A stretch of 64,000 nucleotides of DNA, from positions 1 to 64,000 of the forward strand of contig JBMNRU010000007.1 in assembly GCA_050944855.1 (NCBI GenBank). The letters are read 5' to 3'. The stretch's first letter is position 1. Every line of letters starts with the position of its first letter. A program made the translations under genes and the position numbers. The notes below the pieces were generated by a model. That model did no database searches, was not told the DNA's origin, and worked only from the letters and a program-made list of their open reading frames with translations. Positions 34,274-43,400 of the stretch are shown here, piece after piece. The stretch comes from Lactonifactor sp050944855. GTDB taxonomy: Bacteria; Bacillota; Clostridia; Lachnospirales; Lachnospiraceae.

Positions 34274-35827
34274 TTATACGATACGTGTAGACCATTCCTG
34301 GCAGTTCCACACCTGGTTTACGATATCCTGATAAAATTCCGGTTCATGGCAGATCAGAAGAATACTGCCTTTGTATTCTTTCAGCGCGCGTTTTAATTCG
34401 GCTTTGGCATCTGCATCCAGGTGATTCGTAGGCTCATCCAGAAGCAGGATATTTGTTTCCCGGTTGATAATTTTGCAGAGACGTACTTTGGCCTGCTCCC
34501 CTCCGCTTAATACCCGGATCTGGCTTTCGATATGTTTGGTGGTCAGACCGCATTTGGCCAGTGCGGAACGTATTTGGTATTGTGTATAGGAAGGAAATTC
34601 TTTCCAGAGTTCCTCAATACAGGTAGTACTGTTGTTCTGCGGTGTTTCCTGTTCAAAGTATCCGATGTATTGGTAATCGCCCAGCTGTACAGAGCCGGAA
34701 TAAGGAGGGATCAGTCCCAGAATACTTTTTAAAAGCGTGGTTTTTCCGATTCCGTTGGCTCCGGTGAGTGCGATTCTTTCGCCTCTTTCCATACGAATAT
34801 TTAACGGACGGGATAGCGGTTCCTCGTAGCCGATGACCAGATCATTGGTTTCAAAAATCATTTTGCCGGAGGCGCGGGCTGTCAGGAAATGAAATTCCGG
34901 TTTGGGTTTTTCGGCAGCCAGTTGGATCAAATCCATTTTATCCAGTTTTTTTTGGCGGGCCATGGCCATATTGCGGGTTGCTACCCGTGCTTTGTTTCGG
35001 GCCACGAAATCTTTCAGGTCATGGATTTCCTGCTGCTGTCGGTTGTAAGCAGCCTCCAGCTGGGCCTTTTTCATGGCATACACTTCCTGAAATTTGTCAT
35101 AGTCTCCGGGATAACGTTCCAGACTCTGATTTTCCATGTGATAGATCAGATTGATCACGCTGTTTAAGAAAGGAATATCATGCGAAATCAGGATAAAGGC
35201 ATTTTCATATTCCGTTAAATAGCGTTTCAGCCATTCAATATGCTGTTCGTCCAGATAGTTGGTAGGTTCGTCCAAAAGCAGGATATCCGGTTTTTCCAGA
35301 AGCAGCTTGGCCATCAGAACCTTGGTGCGCTGTCCGCCGGATAATTCGGTGACATCCTTATCCAGCCCGATATCCTGTAAGCCTAAGGCACGGGCAATTT
35401 CCTCTACTTTGGAATCAATCAGATAAAAATCATGCTGTTCCAGCATTTCCTGGTAAACGCCGGTCTCTTCCAGCAGCCGGTTCATCTCGTCTGCGTCTGC
35501 ACTTCCCATCTGTTCAAACATTTGGTTCATTGTTTTTTCTATTTCAAAAAGAAACTGGAAAGCAGATTTTAACACATCCCGAATGGTCATGCCCTTTTCC
35601 AGTACGGTATGCTGATCCAGGTATCCTACGCGGACGTTTTTAGCCCATTCTACCGTGCCTTCGTCCGGCATCAGCTTTCCGGTAATGATATTCATAAAGG
35701 TGGATTTTCCCTCTCCATTGGCACCGATCAAACCAATGTGTTCTCCTTTTAAAAGACGAAAAGAAACATTATGAAAAATGGCCCGGTCACCGAAACCGTG
35801 GCTTAGATTTTTTACATTTAAGATCAT
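34274..35827 (-). CDS. ABC-F family ATPase (YkpA/YbiT-like)
   Basis: A 517-residue soluble protein with two ABC domains and no membrane segments. Domain 1 has Walker A GANGEGKST and signature LSGGQRTKV; domain 2 has GANGIGKTT and LSGGEQAKV. Both have LLLDEPTNYLD/LLLDEPTNHLD. The inter-domain linker (about 245-320) is charged and helical, as in ribosome E-site binding ABC-F factors. Such proteins relieve stalled ribosomes, and some protect against antibiotics. A promoter on the minus strand (TTGCCA, 18 bp, TATAAT) lies 70 nt upstream, with a CCATGG...CCATGG hairpin in the leader. Confidence 0.9.
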   Translation of the reverse strand: MILNVKNLSHGFGDRAIFHNVSFRLLKGEHIGLIGANGEGKSTFMNIITGKLMPDEGTVEWAKNVRVGYLDQHTVLEKGMTIRDVLKSAFQFLFEIEKTMNQMFEQMGSADADEMNRLLEETGVYQEMLEQHDFYLIDSKVEEIARALGLQDIGLDKDVTELSGGQRTKVLMAKLLLEKPDILLLDEPTNYLDEQHIEWLKRYLTEYENAFILISHDIPFLNSVINLIYHMENQSLERYPGDYDKFQEVYAMKKAQLEAAYNRQQQEIHDLKDFVARNKARVATRNMAMARQKKLDKMDLIQLAAEKPKPEFHFLTARASGKMIFETNDLVIGYEEPLSRPLNIRMERGERIALTGANGIGKTTLLKSILGLIPPYSGSVQLGDYQYIGYFEQETPQNNSTTCIEELWKEFPSYTQYQIRSALAKCGLTTKHIESQIRVLSGGEQAKVRLCKIINRETNILLLDEPTNHLDADAKAELKRALKEYKGSILLICHEPEFYQDIVNQVWNCQEWSTRIV

Positions 35828-35896
35828 AACTTACTCCTGCTGCAAAAATTCATTTTCCATGGACAGCAAAGCTGCCTGCCATGGTCGTGCCAGCAT

Positions 35897-35926
35897 ATTA
35901 TAAGAGATAACAGATTCTTTTGGCAA
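35897..35926 (-). promoter_or_regulatory. Promoter of ABC-F gene
   Basis: On the minus strand, TTGCCA (35926-35921), an 18-bp spacer and TATAAT (35902-35897). The leader holds a hairpin made by two CCATGG sites around CAGC/GCTG (about 35857-35884), a layout that could attenuate translation. The 35930-36069 stretch also serves the divergent flavin reductase gene. Confidence 0.55.
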
Positions 35927-36069
35927 GCAGTATTTGTATAAAAAGTGCTCTGGCAGTGAAAAAGTGGGGACAGTATAGGAAACTTATGTTAGAATATACT
36001 ATAAAGATTAGAAAAATAATCTGCAGGTACTGTTAACTTTTTCATCGTATAAGAACGGAGGAATTGCGA

Positions 36070-36588
36070 ATGTCATTTCAGGAAATAACAGTGGAAAGTA
36101 TGAAATTGAATCCATTCCAGAAAATAGGAAAAGAATGGATGCTGATTACCGCAGGAGATGAAAAGAAGAGCAATACCATGACTGCCAGCTGGGGCGGTAT
36201 GGGCATTATGTGGGGGAAGAATGTGGTGACAGTATATCTTCGGCCGCAGCGTTATACAAAGAAATTTGTGGATGCCAACGGCATGTTTACCGTATCTTTT
36301 CTTCCGGAACAATACAGAAAATCATTGAATGTATGTGGTTTTATATCTGGAAGGGATGCGGAGGATAAGTGGGGTCAGGCCGGCCTGCATCCATATTATG
36401 TGGAAGGAACTACGGCAGTAGAAGAGGCAGATTTGATTTTTGTCTGCAAAAAACAATATCATCAGGTGTTAAAGCCGGAATGTTTTGATGTAAAGGCAAA
36501 TGATAAAAAATGGTATCCCAATAAAGATTACCATGAAATGTATATTGCAGAAATTGTGAAAGTATTGGAGAAAGGAAAGCAACGATAG
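36070..36588 (+). CDS. Flavin reductase (flavoredoxin-like)
   Basis: A 172-residue FMN-binding split-barrel protein of the flavin reductase family. It has WMLITAGDEKKSNTMTASWGGMG, the loop that binds FMN phosphate, then VTVYLRPQRYTKKFVDANG and FTVSFLP. Flavoredoxins pass electrons between NAD(P)H, flavin and partner oxidoreductases in anaerobes. The ATG at 36070 is placed 8 nt after CGGAGG; a TTG at 36064 is the alternative. It lies 23 nt ahead of the branching enzyme gene and may be cotranscribed with it. Confidence 0.85.
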   Translation: MSFQEITVESMKLNPFQKIGKEWMLITAGDEKKSNTMTASWGGMGIMWGKNVVTVYLRPQRYTKKFVDANGMFTVSFLPEQYRKSLNVCGFISGRDAEDKWGQAGLHPYYVEGTTAVEEADLIFVCKKQYHQVLKPECFDVKANDKKWYPNKDYHEMYIAEIVKVLEKGKQR

Positions 36589-36611
36589 TAACTTTGTTGT
36601 CAGGTGGTCAT

Positions 36612-38597
36612 ATGTATCGGGTGATAGAGCTGAATCCCCAATTACGGCCTTTTTTAGGAGATATAGACGGCCGTATGTATCATTACTATAAAACGAAAGA
36701 AAGACTGGTGCCGCAGGGAGGTTCTCTGTGTGATTTTGCAAATGCCCATGAGTATTTTGGGATTCATCGTACAAAAGATGGATGGGTTTACCGTGAATGG
36801 GCGCCCAGTGCACATCAGCTGTATCTGACGGGAGATTTTAATGACTGGGACAAGACTTCTTTTCCTATGCAGAAGCGGGGAAACGGTGTGTGGGAGCTGT
36901 TTTTAGAGGGAAAAGATGCCTTGTGGGAAGGCTGTAAGGTGAAGACTGTAGTAGATGCCAATCTGCAGCGCACAGAGCATATTCCTCTGTATATCCGCCG
37001 GGTAGTGCAGGATCCCAAAACAGTGAAATGGTGCGGTGAAGTAGTGGATGACTGGAAGCCGTTTAGCTGGACGGACCAGGATTTTAAACCGGAAGAGTCT
37101 CTTTATATATATGAAGCGCATGTGGGTATGGCACAGGAAGAAGGAAAAGTGGGAACGTATCTGGAATTTGCAGATCGTATTCTGCCCCGGATTCAGCGTG
37201 CCGGGTATAATACGCTGCAGCTTATGGCAATTATGGAGCATCCCTATTATGGAAGTTTTGGATATCAGGTATCCAGTTTTTTTGCAGCCTCCAGTTGGTT
37301 TGGAAAACCGGAAGATCTGAAATATCTGGTCAATAAGGCACATAATCTGGGTATCCGGGTTTTGCTGGACGTGGTACATTCTCATGCGGTAAAGAATACA
37401 GCAGAGGGGATCAACATGTTTGACGGCACCACATGGCAGTTTTTCCATGATGGTCCGAAGGGCGATCATCCGGCCTGGGGAACGAAATGCTTTAACTATG
37501 GGAAAACAGAAGTGATCCATTTTCTGCTTTCGAATCTGAAATTCTGGATGACAGAGTATCATTTTGACGGCTTTCGTTTTGATGGGGTCACATCCATGCT
37601 GTATCACGATCATGGATTAGGAACGGATTTTAATGATAATAAAAAGTATTTTTCCATGAATACCCACACAGAAGCGATTACGTATCTGCAGCTGGCAAAT
37701 GAGCTGATCGATCAGGTGAATCCGGATGCTGTGACGATCGCAGAGGATATGTCCGGTATGCCGGGGATGTGCCTGCCTGTGGAAGACGGCGGGATCGGTT
37801 TTGATTATCGTCTTGCCATGGGTCTGCCGGATATGTGGGTTCGTACCATTAAAGAGCAAAAAGATGAAGAGTGGAATCTGGGCAAGATGTGGGGCGATAT
37901 GTGTCTGCGCCGTCCCGGTGAAAAGTCTGTAGCATATGTAGAAAGTCATGACCAGGCGCTGGTAGGGGACAAGACTCTGATCTTCCGTCTGGCAGATGCC
38001 AGCATGTATACAGATATGGACAAAGCATGTCACAATCTGGTGATCGATCGGGCTGTCGCTCTGCATAAGATGATCCGTCTGTTTACCCTTGCGGGAGGCG
38101 GCGAAGCATACCTTAATTTTATGGGCAATGAGTTTGGACATCCGGAATGGATTGATTTTCCAAGGGAAGGAAATGGATGGAGTTTTCATTATTGCCGCCG
38201 GCAATGGAGTCTGTATGACAATGGTTTCCTGAAATATCAGTGGCTGGGAGATTTCGACCGGGATATGATCGATCTCGCTAAAGGACATGATATTTTTATA
38301 CAAAAGATGGCGGATCTGATGCTTTTGAAGGAGGCAGAAAAGGTAATTGTTTTTTACAGAAAAGGACTTCTTTTTGCATTTAACTTTAACACCAATCAGT
38401 CATTTACAAACATACTGGTGCCGGTGCATCAGGGAGGCAGCTATACATTGAAGCTTTCCACGGATGATAAAGCATATGGCGGGCAGGACCTGGTGGAATA
38501 CGGGGAATATCCGGTAAAAGAGTTTGATGATAAGCATTATGTGGAACTTTATCTGCCGGCGCGTTCTGCATTGGTACTGGAAGAAAAGGTTTTTTGA
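36612..38597 (+). CDS. glgB: 1,4-alpha-glucan branching enzyme, eukaryote-like GH13_8 type
   Basis: A 661-residue glycogen branching enzyme. A CBM48 domain (WVYREWAPSAHQLYLTGDFNDW, residues 50-140) is followed by the GH13 barrel with DVVHSHA, GFRFDGVTSM (nucleophile Asp), AEDMSG (acid/base Glu) and ESHDQAL. The stretch YHDHGLGTDFNDNKKYF matches animal and plant branching enzymes better than the usual bacterial GlgB, placing it in subfamily GH13_8. It cuts alpha-1,4 links and rejoins them as alpha-1,6 branches. No other glg gene is close. ATG 36612 is used because AGGTGG sits just before it. Confidence 0.9.
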   Translation: MYRVIELNPQLRPFLGDIDGRMYHYYKTKERLVPQGGSLCDFANAHEYFGIHRTKDGWVYREWAPSAHQLYLTGDFNDWDKTSFPMQKRGNGVWELFLEGKDALWEGCKVKTVVDANLQRTEHIPLYIRRVVQDPKTVKWCGEVVDDWKPFSWTDQDFKPEESLYIYEAHVGMAQEEGKVGTYLEFADRILPRIQRAGYNTLQLMAIMEHPYYGSFGYQVSSFFAASSWFGKPEDLKYLVNKAHNLGIRVLLDVVHSHAVKNTAEGINMFDGTTWQFFHDGPKGDHPAWGTKCFNYGKTEVIHFLLSNLKFWMTEYHFDGFRFDGVTSMLYHDHGLGTDFNDNKKYFSMNTHTEAITYLQLANELIDQVNPDAVTIAEDMSGMPGMCLPVEDGGIGFDYRLAMGLPDMWVRTIKEQKDEEWNLGKMWGDMCLRRPGEKSVAYVESHDQALVGDKTLIFRLADASMYTDMDKACHNLVIDRAVALHKMIRLFTLAGGGEAYLNFMGNEFGHPEWIDFPREGNGWSFHYCRRQWSLYDNGFLKYQWLGDFDRDMIDLAKGHDIFIQKMADLMLLKEAEKVIVFYRKGLLFAFNFNTNQSFTNILVPVHQGGSYTLKLSTDDKAYGGQDLVEYGEYPVKEFDDKHYVELYLPARSALVLEEKVF

Positions 38598-38610
38598 TCC
38601 TAGATAAAAA

Positions 38611-38638
38611 GATTGAAAAATACAGCATCGGTGCTATA
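38611..38638 (+). promoter_or_regulatory. Promoter of CofE-like gene
   Basis: TTGAAA (38611-38616), a 16-bp spacer and an extended -10, TGC-TATAAT (TATAAT at 38633-38638), about 50 nt ahead of the start. Confidence 0.6.
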
Positions 38639-38690
38639 ATGTTAATGGAACTGCCAAAATAATTTTGACGAATGAAGTGAGAGCTAAATT

Positions 38691-39881
38691 ATGGAAAGAA
38701 GAACAGGAACAATTTCAAGAGGAATCCGTTGCCCAATTATCAGAGAAGGTGATGATCTGGTTCAGATTGTAACGGAAAGTGTGCTGGAAGCAGCGAAAAA
38801 GGAACAGTTTGAACTTAGAGATAGAGATGTAATTGCGATGACAGAGTCTATCGTTGCAAGAGCACAGGGTAATTATGCGAATGTAGATGATATTGCAGCA
38901 GATGTAAAAGCAAAATTCGGAGATGATACCATTGGCATTATTTTCCCAATTTTGTCAAGAAACCGTTTTTCCATGTGTCTGAAAGGATTTGCCAGAGGAG
39001 CAAAGAAAATTGTACTTATGATGAGTTACCCTTCCGATGAAGTAGGCAATGAACTGGTATCTCTGGACCGATTGGATGAACTGGGCATTAACCCATATGT
39101 GGATGTACTGACACTGGAGAAATACAGAGAGTATTTTGGAGAGAATCGCCATCCGTTTACGGGCATCGATTATGTTGCATATTATGAGCAGGTGATCCGG
39201 GAAGCCGGCGCAGAGGTAGAGATTATTTTTGCAAATGATGCAAGGGAAATCCTGAATCATACGAAGAGCGTTTTAAACTGTGATATTCATACAAGAGCAA
39301 GAACCAAACGAATTCTAAAGGCAGCAGGTGCCCGGAAGGTTTACGGTATGGAAGATATTCTGTCCCAGTCAGTGAACGGCAGCGGCTGTAATGAAAAGTA
39401 TGGTTTGCTGGGATCCAATAAGGCGACAGAAGAATCTGTGAAGCTGTTTCCAAGAGAGTGTACTGATCTGGTGAATCAGATTCAGGAGCGTATTCTGAAA
39501 GAGACCGGAAAGCATGTAGAAGTTATGGTATATGGGGACGGTGCGTTTAAGGATCCGGTTGGAAAAATCTGGGAACTGGCTGACCCATGCGTATCACCGG
39601 CTTATACAGCAGGTCTGGAAGGGACACCAAACGAATTGAAGTTAAAGTATCTGGCAGATAATGATTTCAAGGATCTGAGCGGGGAGGCTTTAAAAGAGGC
39701 AATCTCCAAAAAGATTCAGGAAAAGAAGGAGGATCTGGTAGGGGATATGGCTTCCCAGGGAACCACACCGAGACGTCTGACAGATTTGATCGGTTCTTTA
39801 TGCGATCTGACAAGCGGTTCCGGAGACAAGGGAACTCCGGTTATCCTGGTACAGGGCTATTTCGATAATTTTACCAATTAA
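38691..39881 (+). CDS. CofE-like (coenzyme F420-0:L-glutamate ligase family) protein
   Basis: A 396-residue protein. It begins GTISRGIRCPIIREGDDLV, and DVIAMTESIVARAQGNYANV carries the family's active-site loop; FPILSRNRFSMCLKGFARGAK and MVYGDGAFKDPVGKIWELADP follow. CofE adds glutamates to F420-0. F420 is not expected in Lachnospiraceae, and no other F420 gene is in the window, so the real substrate is probably different, perhaps another gamma-glutamyl conjugate. It is longer than archaeal CofE (about 250 residues). It appears monocistronic, between its own promoter and a strong terminator. Confidence 0.8.
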   Translation: MERRTGTISRGIRCPIIREGDDLVQIVTESVLEAAKKEQFELRDRDVIAMTESIVARAQGNYANVDDIAADVKAKFGDDTIGIIFPILSRNRFSMCLKGFARGAKKIVLMMSYPSDEVGNELVSLDRLDELGINPYVDVLTLEKYREYFGENRHPFTGIDYVAYYEQVIREAGAEVEIIFANDAREILNHTKSVLNCDIHTRARTKRILKAAGARKVYGMEDILSQSVNGSGCNEKYGLLGSNKATEESVKLFPRECTDLVNQIQERILKETGKHVEVMVYGDGAFKDPVGKIWELADPCVSPAYTAGLEGTPNELKLKYLADNDFKDLSGEALKEAISKKIQEKKEDLVGDMASQGTTPRRLTDLIGSLCDLTSGSGDKGTPVILVQGYFDNFTN

Positions 39882-39901
39882 TAGAATAAAACGTAGGAAA
39901 T

Positions 39902-39937
39902 AAGCGGGACATATGTTACGGTATGCCCCGCTTTTTT
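39902..39937 (+). terminator. Terminator after CofE-like gene
   Basis: AAGCGGG-A-CATA pairs with TATG-C-CCCGCTT (39902-39933) and TTTTT follows. A new TATAAT (39973-39978) starts the next unit. Confidence 0.85.
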
Positions 39938-40011
39938 GCGGCAATCTATATGTTTGTTTTGTGTATTTTGATATAATCAGATATAGATATAGCACAGAAA
40001 GCAGGAAATAT

Positions 40012-40431
40012 ATGAAGATCTATATTCTTATGAAAACAGCCGGCAGGCGCAGACCTGTATTAGACAAAGTACCTTATGAAATTCCGGATTCTATTGGGAC
40101 GGTCAGAGAACTGATCTGTGAGATCGTACGGACGGAAGTGGAAAAATACAATGCAAAGGGGACGGATGTGCAGTCCCTTGCCTTTTTGACGGATGAAGAA
40201 TTGCAAAATCAGGCGGAAACAGGAAAGGTCGGGTTTGGGAGAATTTATTCGGATAAGAAAGCAGACCTGAAAAAAGCAATGGAAAATGCTCTTCAATGTT
40301 ATGAGGATGGAATCGTACGGATTTTTCAGGGGGAAGACGAGTTGATTGGACAGGAGACCCTGATTCATATCCGGGAGGAAGATACATTTACCTTTTTGCG
40401 GTTCGTGTTTCTGGCTGGACGCATGTGGTAA
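40012..40431 (+). CDS. Small conserved protein upstream of DUF4132 gene
   Basis: A 139-residue protein I do not recognise. It is soluble, with a beta strand start (KIYILMKTAGRRRP), a helix (TVRELICEIVRTEVEKYNAKG), a basic helical middle and an acidic end (IRIFQGEDELIG-type strand, then TFTFLRFVFLAGRMW). It runs 25 nt ahead of the DUF4132 giant gene in the same direction, so the two are likely cotranscribed and may act together. The start at 40012 follows GCAGG; the open frame reaches back to 39913 but crosses the terminator and promoter. Confidence 0.65.
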   Translation: MKIYILMKTAGRRRPVLDKVPYEIPDSIGTVRELICEIVRTEVEKYNAKGTDVQSLAFLTDEELQNQAETGKVGFGRIYSDKKADLKKAMENALQCYEDGIVRIFQGEDELIGQETLIHIREEDTFTFLRFVFLAGRMW

Positions 40432-40455
40432 ACAGGGGGAACGGGAGGAAAAAAG

Positions 40456-43400
40456 ATGGAAAGACGCAAATTGGAATTTCAGCAGAAGGCCTGGGAGGAA
40501 GTGCGGGAGAAGGCAAAAAAAGAAACACTTTTTGATAAGGGACTGTCAGATGCGCTGGGGGATCTGGCAAATTATTGCTATTCTAAGGATGCCTTTTCCA
40601 ATGTGTGGAAATGTCTGAGCGGGATTTACAGGAAAGAGCCAAATGAATTAAAAACCTTAGAAGAGTTTTGGGCACCTGAACTGCAGAAAGCCGTTTCCTT
40701 ATTTGTGGGAAAAGAACGACTGCAGGACATGATAGAGATGTCCGGTATACAGATCACGGGACAATTCTCCCAATCTATGTGGAGAAGAAGCTACCGCTCC
40801 TCCGATGTGGGCTATCATGCAGCCAGTCTGATCATTTCTGTGGCAAATTGGCTCTACTGGCATTTTTATGGGGTTTCTGCAGAGGAAATGCTCACCTGTG
40901 AGCATGACTGGATAAGAGGATATAAATATTATCTGGCACTGGAGATCCGAAGAGAGAATACAGAAGTTCTGAAAATGCTGCAGGATGCCATTTTGGGAGA
41001 GAATCAGCAAGTGCTGCTGTCCCGTCCTATGATTCAGGCAATTGTTATCAGCGGCCATAAGGGTATGCTTGACTTGCTTTTGCGGCTTTTAGTGGCAGCC
41101 AGGCTGCAGGAGGGACTGCGCCAGTCTATTTTAGAGAGTGCGGATGAAGGCAGTACCGAAACGCTGATTTGGATTATGAAAGTATGTTTAAAGGAAGATT
41201 TATTCCGTTACAGCAGTGCCATAAGGGCCTTCGATACATGGACAGGGCTGGGCTATGGAGATGCCAAGGCTGCTGTGGTCAAGAAGATGGCAGCGTTTGC
41301 CTATGCATGTCTGACTGATGAAAAAATGAGGAAGCAGTATCGGAACAGTGAAAATAATCTGGAGGCATATCTTGCCATCTGGAGCATGGGCTGTTATGAG
41401 ATTGCGGATACCGATGAGACGGTAAGAAAATTGTTGGATGATGAAATGAAATACCGGCGGATATTAGGCTGGTTTTTTGTTACGCATACGGATCATGCCG
41501 GCTATCAGATGAAGATGGCGGCTTCTTATCTGTGGGAAAGGGATGAAGAAACACTGGCCTGGATCGTTCATAATCTGGCGCTGACCCCGGCACTTTTGAG
41601 CGGTTATACGTATGGCCGCAAAGAATGGAAATGGCAATCTGTGGAAAACAGCATGTTTCCGCGGGATAAAGAGAAGCGTCGGAAGTTGTTTGCAGAGTTA
41701 AAAGCTGCTGCAGAATTTATTGGAAATAAAAACAGAGAATTTCAGGGAAATCCCTTTGATTTTTCCAGTATCACGCTGGAAAACAGCCGGGTGATCAAGT
41801 GTATGCTCAGTGTGGCCGGATATGATATGGACAGAGCCATGATCGATGAGCTGTATCAGATGCTGCCATTGATGGATGTGGATACAAGACGTGCATTTTA
41901 TGCAAATTTCCTGTGCCCGGAGACCATTATGATCCATCGACAGTATTTAAGAGAAGCTCTGGAGGATAAAAGTGTCTATGTAAAAGAACTGGCAGTGCAG
42001 CGGCTTTCTGCATGCAGCCTGCTAGAGGAGGATTTATTGGCTCTGGCATGCAGTCTGCGTTCCAAAAGCAGCAGTCTGCGAAAGGCAGTGATGTCAGTTT
42101 TTGCTGCCCAGCCGGCGGTGCGGCTGTCTCCGGTCGTAGAGACTCTTTTGCTTTCCGGAGAATCCAGCCAGATCCAGGCGGGAATCGAACTCCTGCTCTC
42201 GGTAAAAACAGAGCATCCGGAAATTTTAAAAGCACATGCAGAACATCTGGAAAAGGTAAGAGAGGGTAAGATTTCTACTCAGACGGAAATATTGTTAGAT
42301 CAATTGGAAGATACGCAGGAAGTTTTGGCAGAAGTTTATACGGAAGAAAATGGTTTTGGACTTTATTGCCCGGCCGTTACGGAAGAAGCAGCAGCACTGC
42401 CGGAAAAAGCGGAGACAAAACCCAGAGGTCTGATCGGAAAATTATTTGGAAGACCCTCTGCCCCGGAAGAAGATATTTTTACCTTACAGGAAATTAAGAG
42501 TTATCTGCCCGCCTCGAAGGAATATGCAAAGCTGATGGAGCGGATGAACAGCGTATTTGAAAAGCATGCCGACTATGAATATGAAATCATTCGGTATGAT
42601 GGTTCCAGAGAAAAGATTTTGTTTGGGAATCCTGCCTATGGCGGCATTCGCATTCCGGCAGAGTTTGGTAAGCAGGAGTTTTATATGGGCGCAAAGACCC
42701 TGCGGATGGAAATGGTTCCGTTTTATCAGGAATTTCTGGAGGCTATGGGGGAATATACCACCAATCTTCCGAAAATGCTGGGCCTGTGTTATACCGCAGC
42801 AAGATGGCAGGAACCGGGCAGCTGGTATAATCTGGAAACCGGGAAATGGTTTCAGGGATTATTGGAAAAGGGCTTTGCTGTTACCTACCATAATTGGGGA
42901 TATGAAAATTATAAAAACAGATACTGGCAGATGCTGGATATTATCCGGCTGCTGCCTCAGGAATTTGATGCCCATACATGTTTTAAAATGGCAATGAAAT
43001 TTCAGAGGAGTATCATAAAGCTCATCGGTTATGAAAACCTGGGAAAAAATTATGCGGAAGAGATACAGGAAAAGAAGCGATATTATTCATCCGGAGATAA
43101 TAAGAAATATCCGATGAACCATCGAAGCGTGGGATACTGGAGAATTGTTATGAGTTCGTGCGCCGCAGATCCGGAGGACTTCCGGGAATGGTTTTTGGAA
43201 GAATACCGGCAGGAGCATCGGATGCTGGGAAAGAGCGTGGCCAAACCATTAACTCTGGAAGAGTATTTTCGGGCCGTAGATGAAAAAATAGTACCTAAAG
43301 ATGTGTTGTATGAGAAAATATTACGAAGCAAAACCTCGCAGAGTGATATTCGTGTGCTGACAGCACCGAATAAGTTTGGACTGCAGGGCAAACGGATTTA

